Origin: an uncultured Rhodobiaceae bacterium
GTDB taxonomy: Bacteria > Pseudomonadota > Alphaproteobacteria > Rhizobiales > TMED25
Length of the DNA: 39,026 nt
Assembly (NCBI GenBank): GCA_913030915.1
Contig: CAJWEW010000013.1
Span: 1 to 39,026 of the forward strand
Direction of reading: 5' to 3'
Of the stretch, positions 26,116 through 34,951 are shown piece after piece; the stretch's first letter is position 1, and every line of letters begins with the position of its first letter. Below the pieces are notes generated by a model. That model had not been told where the DNA came from. It made no database searches and saw nothing but the letters and a program-made list of their open reading frames with translations. Position numbers and translations under genes: made by a program.

Positions 26116-27598
26116 TTTCTTTTTTCCTAGATCTATATCTGGATATAGCGACAGCTGAAACTGATATTATTGACAGACTTATAAGTATAATACTAACGGA
26201 CCCACTAAAGAATACCCTTTGGACTCCTACCGCATGTGATATATAAAGAGCCTGAACCAATGATGGTTCAATTATCGGACCAAGTATAAAGCCAAGTCCG
26301 ATTGGACCAGGATGAAAACCAAGTGGTCTTATGAGGAAAACAAAGAGACCAATGATAAGCATCAAATAAACATCAAAGACATTATTGCGAATAGCGTAGG
26401 CCCCGATTATTGCTAAAAACATTATAAGTGGCGCTAAAAGCCTTAATGGTATTTTGATAATTCTTACTAAAATTGGAGTTGCAAGCATGCCAATAAAAAA
26501 TACTACAATACCTGCTATTAATAAAGACCAACCAAAGGAATAAACTAGTGTTGCATTTGTTCCGAATAATTCTGGACCGGGGTTTAAGCCACGTAGCATT
26601 AACGCACCAGCGATAACCGCTGCCGGAGCCGATCCGGGTACTCCAAGTGTTACAAGCGGTATCATAGCTGCAGGAGCGGCAGCATTATTAGCAATCTCAG
26701 AGGCGGTTACACCTCTTACATCTCCTTTACCATATTGGCTTTTATCTTTACTCCAACGAAGTGCCTCATTGTAAGAGACTATGGCGGCAATTGGACTTCC
26801 CGCACCAGGTAAGATACCTATAAAGGCGCCAATGACACCAGATCTTAAAAAATGTATTGGGGCTGATATTACTTTTATTATTGTTTTTAAGATTACACCT
26901 TTTTCCGGTTTGTACTCCGCCACGTATTCTTCCTTTCGAAGATTTAATATCATGCTAAGCACTTGAGGTACGGCAAAGACTCCAATTAATGCGGCTACTA
27001 ATGATACACCACCCCTTAATTCTGGAATATTCAATGTAAATCTATTTACTTCAGCCGCATGACTTATTCCTATACAACTTATAATTATGCCAATGGCTGC
27101 ACCCGCAAGTCCCTTGAGGATTGATTTTCCAGCAAGACTACCGATTATAGTTAACGCGAAAACACCCAACCAAAAAAATTGTGGCGGGCCAAACTTTAAT
27201 GCAACAGATACCATAGGCCATGCAAGTAATAAGTAACAAGCAGCACCAAAGATAGTACCAAGAGCAGAACTAAAACAAGCTGCAACAATTGCCTCTTGCC
27301 CCCTACCCTGTTTTACCATAGGGTGACCATCAAAACCAGTTGCCATTGCAGCAGGTGTTCCTGGAGTATTCACAAGACAGGCAGGTATGGCGTCTGAAAA
27401 CATTGCACACACATATAAACCACCCAGCATTGCAATCCCTTCACCAGTAGGTAAGCCAAATGTAAATGGCACCAATAATGCTGTCCCCATAGTCGCCGTT
27501 AAACCCGGCAAGGTCCCAACAACGAGACCCAGAAGTACACCAATTGTCATATACATCAAGTAGGTCGGGCTAATAGCCATGAGTAAGGCTTCAAACAT
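26105..27598 (-). CDS. Tripartite tricarboxylate transporter large permease, TctA-type
   Basis: A 497-residue protein with about 11-12 hydrophobic helices. Diagnostic TctA motifs are present: GLVVGTLPGLTATMGTALL near the N-terminus, LVNTPGTPAAMATGFDGHPM, and the second-half repeat FIGILPGAGSPIAAIVSY with EIANNAAAPAAMIPLVTLGVPGSAPAA. This is the ion-coupled channel subunit of a TTT importer for carboxylates or related small molecules. It lies 103 bases downstream of the binding-protein gene, with a hairpin in between. Confidence 0.96.
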   Translation of the reverse strand: MFEALLMAISPTYLMYMTIGVLLGLVVGTLPGLTATMGTALLVPFTFGLPTGEGIAMLGGLYVCAMFSDAIPACLVNTPGTPAAMATGFDGHPMVKQGRGQEAIVAACFSSALGTIFGAACYLLLAWPMVSVALKFGPPQFFWLGVFALTIIGSLAGKSILKGLAGAAIGIIISCIGISHAAEVNRFTLNIPELRGGVSLVAALIGVFAVPQVLSMILNLRKEEYVAEYKPEKGVILKTIIKVISAPIHFLRSGVIGAFIGILPGAGSPIAAIVSYNEALRWSKDKSQYGKGDVRGVTASEIANNAAAPAAMIPLVTLGVPGSAPAAVIAGALMLRGLNPGPELFGTNATLVYSFGWSLLIAGIVVFFIGMLATPILVRIIKIPLRLLAPLIMFLAIIGAYAIRNNVFDVYLMLIIGLFVFLIRPLGFHPGPIGLGFILGPIIEPSLVQALYISHAVGVQRVFFSGSVSIILISLSIISVSAVAISRYRSRKKENAS

Positions 27599-27644
27599 TA
27601 GGTAAATCCTGCTTTAATTAATATTCATGGAAAATTAATAACAT

Positions 27645-27690
27645 ACCCAATATCTCATAGCTCATAAATGAGCCATGAGATAATCTGGGT
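27645..27690 (-). terminator. Long hairpin between tctC and tctA genes
   Basis: Inside the 103-base gap, 27651-27680 form a stem of 14 bases per arm with one mismatch and a 2-base loop (core GCTCAT-AA-ATGAGC). Outer ACCCA/TGGGT arms extend the structure to 27645-27690 after a small asymmetric bulge. On the - strand it begins 12 bases after the tctC stop. No long T run follows, so it may act more as an mRNA 3'-end stabiliser or partial attenuator than as a full terminator, favouring binding-protein production. Confidence 0.6.
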
Positions 27691-27701
27691 TGCATTTTAT
27701 G

Positions 27702-28625
27702 CTAGTCTGCGTATTTGGCGATCTCACCATCCATGAAAGCGTTTACTTCAGCAACTGTCATGTCATGTGTTACATAACCACCTTTTGTAAGTGCGTCTTG
27801 CACTGCAGGGTCAGAAGCTGCTGATCTTAATGCAGCATTAAGAGTTTCAACGATATCAGAAGGAGTTCCAGGAGGCGCCATTAGTCCCCAAGTAATAACA
27901 TAATTCCAATCTGGTTCGTTTGGCACACCCGGAAGTGTTGGCACTTCATTTGCACCCGCAACAAGAATTGCATCTACAATTCCTTTATGCTTCGTCGCAT
28001 GGTTTGCGCCAGTAGCTGCGCCGTCAACGTGTGAACCCGCTAGCATTGGTATCATTTTACCCACACCACCACCAACTGGTACATATGTTGTTTCTATACC
28101 TAGGACAGACTCTAGCTGGTTCCACCTTGATAGACCACTACCGCCTGTTCCAGCTACAGTTAGCATGCCCGGGTTTTCATTTGCAGCAGCAATAAAATCT
28201 TCGATAGTTTTATATTTACTATCTTTAGGAACCATAAGTGTTCCAGCTGATGACTCAGTCATGCCGATATATTCAAAATCTCCTGGTTTATATCCAACAC
28301 CTTCACCTTTTGAACTAATGATAACATTAGGAACAACTGTGTTTGAAAATGTACAACCATCTGGTGCAGATCTGTGTAATTCACTAAATCCTACAGCACC
28401 ACCACCACCAGTTTTGTATACAATATTAACACCAACACCAAGAGCTTCCTCTAGACCCGGTACAAGTCTTCTGGCCATTTGGTCAGAGCCCCCACCTGGT
28501 GAATAAGGCACAATAAATGTGGCTTCTTTACATGGGTAGTCAGCTTGGGCTGTGCCACCTGTTAACAGCATTGCAGCGCCAAATACTGATGCAACAACAC
28601 CTTTTAGTAAATAAGAAAATTTCAT
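27702..28625 (-). CDS. TTT substrate-binding protein, TctC/Bug-type
   Basis: A 307-residue periplasmic protein with a signal peptide (hydrophobic core VVASVFGAAMLLTGG, probable cleavage at TAQA-D). The mature part shows Bug features: ATFIVPYSPGGGSDQMARRL, the loop KTGGGGAVGFSEL, and GTGGSGLSRWNQLESVLG. Bug proteins bind carboxylates or other small acids and deliver them to TctAB. A strong Shine-Dalgarno (GGGAGG) precedes the ATG. It is the first gene of a long - strand transport block and diverges from azlC. Confidence 0.95.
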   Translation of the reverse strand: MKFSYLLKGVVASVFGAAMLLTGGTAQADYPCKEATFIVPYSPGGGSDQMARRLVPGLEEALGVGVNIVYKTGGGGAVGFSELHRSAPDGCTFSNTVVPNVIISSKGEGVGYKPGDFEYIGMTESSAGTLMVPKDSKYKTIEDFIAAANENPGMLTVAGTGGSGLSRWNQLESVLGIETTYVPVGGGVGKMIPMLAGSHVDGAATGANHATKHKGIVDAILVAGANEVPTLPGVPNEPDWNYVITWGLMAPPGTPSDIVETLNAALRSAASDPAVQDALTKGGYVTHDMTVAEVNAFMDGEIAKYAD

Positions 28626-28747
28626 TGGAAACCTCCCTTTCTATAAAGTTAATTTCATAAAATAAATTTGATGTATCTAATAGAAACACATCCCTAATTT
28701 ATCCCTAAGTTACAAGAGTATTTAAATTTAAATTGTTTGCAAGAAAA

Positions 28748-28770
28748 AATTTGTTATGTTGTAACAAATT
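28748..28770. promoter_or_regulatory. Operator-like inverted repeat in the tctC/azlC divergent region
   Basis: A perfect 9-base inverted repeat with a 5-base spacer (AATTTGTTA-TGTTG-TAACAAATT) lies in the 205-base gap between two divergent transport operons, about 120 bases from tctC and 60 from azlC. It resembles a dimeric regulator site. No regulator gene is in the window to pair with it. A TTGCAA hexamer lies just upstream at 28737-28742, but I could not place a convincing -10 box. Confidence 0.35.
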
Positions 28771-28830
28771 AATAATATCGAACTTCTAATTTTTAGAAAT
28801 TTGAGTAATATTTCAATTTACTTTTAGAGC

Positions 28831-29529
28831 ATGACTGCAAATATCAATATATCAAATGATTTTATAAACGGGGCAAAGGCCAATACCCCAATTGGGCTGA
28901 GTGTATTTGCATATGGCGCTGTCTTAGGTATGATATGCGCACAAAAAGGCGTAGAAATTTATCAATTAACACTAATGAATGTTTTTATTTTTGCGGGTAC
29001 ATCACAATTTATAATTGTTGATATGTGGAATGATATTTCAGAGATTTTTACAGTCGTTACCGCAGCATTATTGATTAATTTAAGATATTTTTTAATAGGC
29101 GCATCTCTGAACCCACTTTTCAAGGAGCGTCCATTGAGGGATAAATTCATATATATGCATCTAGTTGCTGATGAAAATTGGGCAGTTACCATTGAAAGAC
29201 ATAAGCGTGAAAATATAACTCCACTTTTCTTGTTTGGCGGGGGCATATGTCTATTTTCCATTTGGTCAATCGGCACATACCTCGGATATATATTTGCAGG
29301 ATTTATCAACGACCCGTCAAAATATGCACTTGATTTCGCCTTCATCGCAATTTTTACGGCCTTATGTTTTAATTTGTATCAGGGTAAAAAGAATCTTATT
29401 CCATGGCTAATTGCAGCTATAATTGCTTATGTTTCGGAGTATTTATTTGGTGGTAACTTGTATATCATATTTGGTGCAATTGCCGGCTCTCTAGCAGGCA
29501 TGATTTTAGAGGAAAAAAAATATGAATAA
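28831..29529 (+). CDS. azlC: AzlC-family branched-chain amino acid exporter, large subunit
   Basis: A 232-residue membrane protein of the AzlC family (about 5-6 helices). Visible family features are GLSVFAYGAVLGMICAQKG, MNVFIFAGTSQFIIVDMW and the NLRYFLIGASL motif with HLVADENWAVT shortly after. With AzlD it exports branched-chain amino acids or analogues, as shown for AzlCD and BrnFE. It overlaps azlD by 8 bases. The start ATG is preceded by a weak Shine-Dalgarno only. Confidence 0.93.
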   Translation: MTANINISNDFINGAKANTPIGLSVFAYGAVLGMICAQKGVEIYQLTLMNVFIFAGTSQFIIVDMWNDISEIFTVVTAALLINLRYFLIGASLNPLFKERPLRDKFIYMHLVADENWAVTIERHKRENITPLFLFGGGICLFSIWSIGTYLGYIFAGFINDPSKYALDFAFIAIFTALCFNLYQGKKNLIPWLIAAIIAYVSEYLFGGNLYIIFGAIAGSLAGMILEEKKYE

Positions 29530-29827
29530 TGCTGAACTATATGCGTTAATAATTATTTTTCTCGTATCTATTGGTACTTACGGATTGAGGTTATCTGGAT
29601 TATTATTATCAGGTAAAATATCTAATGAAGGTAAAATACGAATATTTTTAGATTATTTGCCGCCTACTCTATTGCTATCATTTGTAACCCCTGTGATATT
29701 GAAAGAGGGTTTTGCTGGCATTGTAGCAATTTTATTAATTGCGGTGTGTATGTATAAAACAAAGAATATTTTTCTATCTATGATCGTTGGAGTCGTAACA
29801 ATAGCTATAAGCAGAAATTTCTTCTAA
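29522..29827 (+). CDS. azlD: AzlD-family branched-chain amino acid exporter, small subunit
   Basis: A 101-residue protein with about four hydrophobic segments. Typical AzlD features are GTYGLRLSGLLLSGK near residue 20 and FLDYLPPTLLLSFVTPVIL. It is the obligate partner of AzlC, with which it overlaps by 8 bases. The gene ends 12 bases from the convergent PPOX gene. Confidence 0.92.
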   Translation: MNNAELYALIIIFLVSIGTYGLRLSGLLLSGKISNEGKIRIFLDYLPPTLLLSFVTPVILKEGFAGIVAILLIAVCMYKTKNIFLSMIVGVVTIAISRNFF

Positions 29828-29839
29828 TGCAGATACTAA

Positions 29840-30433
29840 TTATTTTCTTCCTTCGTTAGTTAACGCCTCTTCTGTGGCATTATCATAATAGTCACTGAAT
29901 TCTTTCTTGGATTTACCAACATGCTCTGCAAACATTTCTCGTGTTGAATAATCCTTAACCAATTTGTCTGGGTTCCAAATATCTGATCGCGCAATTGCTT
30001 TAGCGCAATGTAGGTATATTTCATTAATACTAATAATTAACGCAGTTTTCGGTACCTCACTATTTACGGCCATTTTTGCTAGCAAAAATTTATCTTGAGA
30101 GATTTCAGCTACACCTCTAATTCTAAGTACTTCGCTGATACCTGGTATTAAAAACATAACCGCAACTTTTGGGTTATTTAAGATATTTGTATATGAGTCA
30201 AGGCGATTATTTCCTGATCTATCTGGTATCGCAATTGTGTTATCATCCAAAACATCGACAAATCCAGGAAAGTCACCTTTAGGAGACACATCACCATCAG
30301 TACCAAGAATTATAAAGGGCGATCTGCTAATAAACTCCCTGCAATGATGATCAATTTTATACTGAACCTTTGCTATAGACGTTGGCCTTGGCTCTGCATA
30401 TATATTTCTTAAAAGCTCATGGTTTATTGGCAT
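29840..30433 (-). CDS. PPOX-class FMN-binding protein, DR_2398/MSMEG_1061-like
   Basis: A 197-residue flavin-binding split-barrel protein of the pyridoxamine-5'-phosphate-oxidase-like superfamily. Supporting stretches are FIILGTDGDVSPKGDFPGFVDVLDDNTIAIPDRSGNNRLDSYTNIL, where the DRSGNNR segment is typical of FMN phosphate binding, and FLIPGISEVLRIRGVAEIS. The C-terminal CAKAIARSDIWNP also fits this subgroup. Members are often annotated as oxidases or F420/FMN reductases, but the substrates are unknown. Its start lies inside the end of the upstream EthD-like gene (17-base overlap), so the two are expressed together. Confidence 0.85.
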   Translation of the reverse strand: MPINHELLRNIYAEPRPTSIAKVQYKIDHHCREFISRSPFIILGTDGDVSPKGDFPGFVDVLDDNTIAIPDRSGNNRLDSYTNILNNPKVAVMFLIPGISEVLRIRGVAEISQDKFLLAKMAVNSEVPKTALIISINEIYLHCAKAIARSDIWNPDKLVKDYSTREMFAEHVGKSKKEFSDYYDNATEEALTNEGRK

Positions 30434-31061
30434 TATTTAATTCTCTTAGTGATTGGATCTTACGTTTATACAATGCATTAATCCGATTATTAGATGATGA
30501 TATCTCATTGTCGATGTAATGATCAATTATTTTCTTAACTTCTCTAGTTTCAATTATGGTAAAATTATGATGTTCTCCTTCAACAGTTATATATCGCCTC
30601 AGTGGGAGTGGATCCAAATGTTCTATGTTTGCGATAAAATTAGAGTGGTATTTTTGGACGTCACTTCCAGCTATATTCTGTCTACTAATCTTAATGTAGT
30701 CAAGAAAACCACTGTGTTCTTTCTCGATTGATGGTGGAATAAGTGTAAGAATATATCTAGATGCATTCTTAAAGCTCTTATGAAACTTGGCGTCTAACGG
30801 TGATCTATTCTCACGTAACTTTTGATAAGGCTTATCGTACAAGTATACAATATTATCAACTTCATAAAGTGTTAAAAACTCTTGCCCATCTCCACTTATT
30901 TTTTCAAAACTGGCGCAACTATTAAACCCTATTTTTAGTCTAGCAGGGAACATTTCATTTAAAAGCCACGGATGAAACTTTTTTTGATCTTTATGATCTA
31001 AGTCACAAAATATAGCTAGTAGACCTGATCCATTTTTCGTTTTATTGATTAATTTTTTCAT
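30417..31061 (-). CDS. EthD/dimeric alpha-beta-barrel-like protein of unknown function
   Basis: A 214-residue protein. I start at the ATG ending at 31061, because it has TAGGAGA at good distance upstream; the frame is open to 31091. The first half (LLAIFCDLDHKDQKKFHPWLLNEMFPARLKI, then FLTLYEVDNIVYLYDKPYQKL) resembles EthD-like ferredoxin-fold proteins, where a small-molecule substrate or heme sits in a dimeric beta-barrel. The second half may be a decayed repeat of the fold. The match is a pattern impression, not a firm family assignment. It overlaps the PPOX gene, which suggests a joint oxidative or reductive role. Confidence 0.6.
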   Translation of the reverse strand: MKKLINKTKNGSGLLAIFCDLDHKDQKKFHPWLLNEMFPARLKIGFNSCASFEKISGDGQEFLTLYEVDNIVYLYDKPYQKLRENRSPLDAKFHKSFKNASRYILTLIPPSIEKEHSGFLDYIKISRQNIAGSDVQKYHSNFIANIEHLDPLPLRRYITVEGEHHNFTIIETREVKKIIDHYIDNEISSSNNRINALYKRKIQSLRELNNANKP

Positions 31062-31177
31062 TTTAATTAATCTCCTACAAGATAAGAGCATTTATTCATT
31101 GCAAGATCAAATCAATAACTTAATATTAAAGTAAATTTCAACATAGTAAAAAACGAAGTATTTTTAGGGAGATACAG

Positions 31178-32401
31178 ATGAGAACCTTAAGAACTAAAAG
31201 AGATAATCAACAGTGGATGCTTGATTTAGCCTTGAATATGCGAGGGCGTGTACAGAATTTCGAGAGAGACGATTGGGAAACACCAAAACGTGCCCATAAC
31301 TATAGAATGCTTCCTAAGATGTGGCGACAGAAAGCTGAACATGACGAGTCTTTGGCTAAACAAGCACTCAAACAAGGTTTTAAGATGACAGCACTTGAAC
31401 ATTTTGAGCATGCAGTTGAGTCTTACAGAATGGCGCAGCATCCAATTTACTACGATGATAACCCAGTCAAAATAAACCTGTCAAATAAACTAAAAGAAAT
31501 GGTTGATAGACGAAGCGAACTCTCCCCCTATCCTATTGAAAGAGTTGAGGTACCTTTTGACGATGGGAAGACGATATCCTGTCTTTTGCATTTATTGCCA
31601 GATCAAAGAAAGGCACCGTGTATTATCTATGTACCCGGCATGGATCAAACCAAAGAGTATTTCCCAAAAGTTATGAATAATTTAGCTATAAATAGAGGTA
31701 TGCATGTAATTTCAATGGATGGACCAGGACAAGGGAATTCAAATATTCAAAAAATCAGAGCAGTCGGCGATAATTATGAACGTGCAGGCGCAGCAGTAAT
31801 GACGTACCTCCAAGGCCGAGAAGAAATTGATAGTGATAGAATTGGAATATATGGTGTCAGTATGGGAAGTTATTGGTCACTAAGACTTGCCAGTTATGAC
31901 CACAGAGCTGCCGCGATTGCAAGTGGTGTTGCCTGCTTCAACCCAAATAATACTATTTTTTCTGAGTCATCTCCAAGGTTTAAACAAATGTTCATGTACA
32001 TGGCAGGTATAGATAATGAAGAAGAATTTGATGAAATGTCATCGAAAATGACAGTTAAGGGATATTCTGAAAAAATAAAATGCCCTACCTTACTTGTAAC
32101 TGGTGAATTTGATCCACTCTGCCCTCTTGAAGACGCTATTGAAGTGTTTGAAGATCTCACTTGTGAGAAAGAAATGTGGGTAATTGAGGATCAATTTCAT
32201 CCTCTATGGAATATACCCAACCTAGGTAAATTAGATTGCCACCATTATACTGTCGATTGGCTACAAAGAGTTCTTTTTGCAAAGAATTCCAAAGAGGGTG
32301 TAACCGATGGTCGAATAGCTTACGTTGAAAACCATGGTGATGGTCCATTTGGTGACTGTGAGTGGGAACCTACAGTTGGACCCAACCAATCTTACTTTTA
32401 A
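31178..32401 (+). CDS. Alpha/beta hydrolase, FrsA/pseudooxynicotine-hydrolase-like
   Basis: A 407-residue cytoplasmic hydrolase with a helical N-terminal region (1-125) ahead of the alpha/beta core. The catalytic triad is readable: Ser228 in GVSMGS, Asp312 in TGEFDPLCP and His341 in DQFHPLWN. The oxyanion-side YVPGMDQTKEYFP and SMDGPGQGNS fit the group that includes FrsA and 2,6-dihydroxypseudooxynicotine hydrolase, a C-C bond hydrolase. The exact substrate is unknown. GGGAGA lies before the ATG. It is followed after 18 bases by a CMD/AhpD-type gene, probably in one operon. Confidence 0.85.
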   Translation: MRTLRTKRDNQQWMLDLALNMRGRVQNFERDDWETPKRAHNYRMLPKMWRQKAEHDESLAKQALKQGFKMTALEHFEHAVESYRMAQHPIYYDDNPVKINLSNKLKEMVDRRSELSPYPIERVEVPFDDGKTISCLLHLLPDQRKAPCIIYVPGMDQTKEYFPKVMNNLAINRGMHVISMDGPGQGNSNIQKIRAVGDNYERAGAAVMTYLQGREEIDSDRIGIYGVSMGSYWSLRLASYDHRAAAIASGVACFNPNNTIFSESSPRFKQMFMYMAGIDNEEEFDEMSSKMTVKGYSEKIKCPTLLVTGEFDPLCPLEDAIEVFEDLTCEKEMWVIEDQFHPLWNIPNLGKLDCHHYTVDWLQRVLFAKNSKEGVTDGRIAYVENHGDGPFGDCEWEPTVGPNQSYF

Positions 32402-32419
32402 AAAAATAGGGAGAAATAA

Positions 32420-33070
32420 ATGTCGAGAGTTAAATTAATTCAACAAACAGATCTGAACGACGAAAACAAAGAGTTTTTTGATATGGTGCCAAATTTATTA
32501 GGAAGAGTACCTAATTTTTATAAGACACTTAGTCATTCCCCATACCTCGCAATGGCCTTACTACCAATCAATTCAGCGGCACAGCGTGAATGGTCGGGAA
32601 CAGATATTTCTGGTAGAATTAAAGAGCTTATCGTCATAAAAACAAGTCATACCAATGCATGTAAGTACTGTTATGCGCACAATACAGCATTAGGGCAAGC
32701 AGCTGGCATTGAAGAGGAGCATATTAAGGCTTTATCGTTGAATGATTTTAGTGATCCAGATCTTTTTACACGAGAAGAAGTTTTAGCAATAAAATGGGCC
32801 GAGTCTGTTACTAATAACTCAGCGAATTCAAATGATAAATTATTTGCAGATTTAAAAGAGGTTTTCACCGAGAAGCAAATTGTAGAAATAACGATACTTG
32901 CAGCAATGTTTAATATGCTAAATAGAATTAATGATTCACTCGATGTTGACCTTGAGGAGCAAGGTGAAATAAATAAAATAAAGAAATCTTTACATTTAAA
33001 AACAGAGGCTTATGGAGATTACTTAGAGTGGTTTGCTAGGTTCTGGAAGAAGAATATAAAACCCGAATGA
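32420..33070 (+). CDS. AhpD/carboxymuconolactone-decarboxylase family protein
   Basis: A 216-residue protein of the AhpD-like (CMD) superfamily. The motif HTNACKYCYAHNTALGQAAG carries the redox CxxC pair Cys81/Cys84 followed by His87, which in AhpD-type peroxidases forms the active site. It resembles the uncharacterised peroxidase-related subgroup rather than true gamma-carboxymuconolactone decarboxylase, which lacks the CxxC. A Shine-Dalgarno (GGGAGA) precedes the ATG. Its place after the alpha/beta hydrolase suggests that both act on the same compound or its peroxide by-products. Its end lies 12 bases from the convergent aldo/keto reductase gene. Confidence 0.85.
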   Translation: MSRVKLIQQTDLNDENKEFFDMVPNLLGRVPNFYKTLSHSPYLAMALLPINSAAQREWSGTDISGRIKELIVIKTSHTNACKYCYAHNTALGQAAGIEEEHIKALSLNDFSDPDLFTREEVLAIKWAESVTNNSANSNDKLFADLKEVFTEKQIVEITILAAMFNMLNRINDSLDVDLEEQGEINKIKKSLHLKTEAYGDYLEWFARFWKKNIKPE

Positions 33071-33082
33071 TTAGTTCACTTA

Positions 33083-33922
33083 CTAATCCCAAACGGGTCT
33101 TCTGACTTCTGGATCGACAATTCTAAGATTATTGCTTCTCAGGGTTGATATTTGACTCATATCATCTTCAGACAGATCAAAGTCAAATATACTAATATTC
33201 TCCTCTATCTCCTTGTAACTTAGCGCTCTTGGTACAACCGATATTCTCGATTGCTGCAGTAGCCATTTAAGGGCGATCTGAGCTGGTGATTTCATATACT
33301 TTTGCGCTATAGAGTTAATTATTGGATTATTTAAAATTTTACCACGCGCTAATGGTACATGGCATGTAACTAAAATCCCATATTTATCACACGCATCTAA
33401 AACTTTATCCTGGTTTATATAAGCATGATATTCAATCTGATTGCAGAATAACTCTGACCTACTACAACGTACAGCCTCCTCTATTAGTGGCACCGTAAAA
33501 TTGGAAATACCAATATTTAGGGCTAACCCCTCCTCTTTTGCATCATTCAATGCACAAACAGTATCTATTATGGGCACAGATCTGGATGGCCAGTGTATTA
33601 ATAGAAGATCAACGTAATCTAAGTTTAAGGCGGACAAACTCGTTTCTACAGATTTCCTAAAGTCATCAGGTTTTGCATTATCCTCTGTGACTTTAGTAGT
33701 TACCCATAGTTTATCTCGTTGTATATTGGATGATTTAATAGCTTCTCCAACCCAATTTTCTGAGCCATACTTCCTTGCGGTATCAATATGTGTGTAGCCA
33801 TAATCGAGAGCATGCCTTATAAGATCAATAGCTTTTTCAGGTTCTGGGTACAACATCGTACCTAGGCCTACACACGGCATATTTACATCTTTGCGCGTTA
33901 TGTGGGGAATCTGATTTATCAT
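33083..33922 (-). CDS. Aldo/keto reductase
   Basis: A 279-residue (alpha/beta)8-barrel oxidoreductase. The full catalytic tetrad is visible: Asp47 and Tyr52 in HIDTARKYGSE, Lys77 in VTTKV and His110 in LIHWPSR. The NADPH-binding C-terminal segment is present around VPRALSYKEIEENI. Close types include 2,5-diketo-D-gluconate reductase-like AKRs, which reduce aldehydes and ketones. The substrate is unknown. It is convergent with the CMD-type gene and diverges from a secreted esterase-like gene. Confidence 0.92.
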   Translation of the reverse strand: MINQIPHITRKDVNMPCVGLGTMLYPEPEKAIDLIRHALDYGYTHIDTARKYGSENWVGEAIKSSNIQRDKLWVTTKVTEDNAKPDDFRKSVETSLSALNLDYVDLLLIHWPSRSVPIIDTVCALNDAKEEGLALNIGISNFTVPLIEEAVRCSRSELFCNQIEYHAYINQDKVLDACDKYGILVTCHVPLARGKILNNPIINSIAQKYMKSPAQIALKWLLQQSRISVVPRALSYKEIEENISIFDFDLSEDDMSQISTLRSNNLRIVDPEVRRPVWD

Positions 33923-34045
33923 GTATTACCATATGTTTGCTGGCATCATTTTATTCGTGCTATACGATATATGCAATCATTAAAAAATAATCGCAATATC
34001 AATAAATAAATTGATTTAGCGGCATTCTAAGTTAAGTTAATATAC

Positions 34046-34951
34046 ATGAAATTAAATTATCAAATCCTAATCCTACTATTCATTATTTTTCACGCATCCA
34101 CATCATTTGCAAGTCATGCAAAGCAAACATCAAATATTATCTATGCTGAAAAAATGAATCAGGATGGTGCAGTTCAACAACTAAAATTAGATTTATACGA
34201 ACCAACAGGTAATAATCAGAATAAAATTGTCTATCTAATGCATGGAGGCGGCTTTCTTGAAGGAGACCGTGGAGATTTTATTGAATATTCAAATTACCTC
34301 GTAAAACAGGGTTTTACAGTTTGTAATCTTGACTATAGACTTATACCTGAGATCTATCATGAACAACTTACTTACGATATTTATGCTACATCGTTAGTTT
34401 TAGCCATGGATGATTTAGACAGCGCAATACGCCATATCCATGATAACTCAGATATTTATGGTTTAAATGATTATGATATTATAATTGGTGGTTACTCGGC
34501 TGGCGCGTTAACTTCGCTTCATTATGCCTACATTAACTCAATAGATGATGTATTCTTACTTTCAGAGAGTGATATATTCTCAAACCTTCCACAGGATAAA
34601 ATATCATTGATATCGAAATTTACAGAAAAGAAATATGAAATTAGCAAGGTGCTGAATATTGCAGGATCACTATTATCACCATACTTAGTTCATGAAGGTG
34701 AGCCCTCGATTATAAGCGTTCATTCGATTGAAGATGTTGTGGTTCCTTACGAGATGGGAGATACAGATGGCACAGGTATTATAACCTATGGGCCAAAAAC
34801 GATACATCAACGAGCTGATAATTTATCTATAAAGAACCAACTGATAACTATAAACGATGATGATCATGGCTCATTTGGCAGTGGTATTGAAAATGAAAAT
34901 TGCCATGACTGCCGCGTAATGGTCGATGAATTCCTATCACAACAAGACTAG
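34046..34951 (+). CDS. Secreted alpha/beta hydrolase, esterase/lipase-like
   Basis: A 301-residue hydrolase with a clear N-terminal signal peptide (hydrophobic ILILLFIIFHASTSFA, likely cleaved after SFA), so it is probably periplasmic. The oxyanion-hole motif HGGGF near residue 68 is typical of carboxylesterase/HSL-type enzymes. The nucleophile is Ser151 in GGYSAGA, and acid and base candidates are the Asp in SIEDVVVPYE and the His in DDDHGSFG. The late CHDC pair might form a disulfide. The substrate is unknown. It overlaps the convergent hydrolase gene by 4 bases at its 3' end. Confidence 0.85.
   Translation: MKLNYQILILLFIIFHASTSFASHAKQTSNIIYAEKMNQDGAVQQLKLDLYEPTGNNQNKIVYLMHGGGFLEGDRGDFIEYSNYLVKQGFTVCNLDYRLIPEIYHEQLTYDIYATSLVLAMDDLDSAIRHIHDNSDIYGLNDYDIIIGGYSAGALTSLHYAYINSIDDVFLLSESDIFSNLPQDKISLISKFTEKKYEISKVLNIAGSLLSPYLVHEGEPSIISVHSIEDVVVPYEMGDTDGTGIITYGPKTIHQRADNLSIKNQLITINDDDHGSFGSGIENENCHDCRVMVDEFLSQQD

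Noticed and set aside
31178-33070. True nicotine-degradation operon
   Set aside because: Only the hydrolase resembles that pathway; no nicotine or pseudooxynicotine oxidase genes occur in the window.
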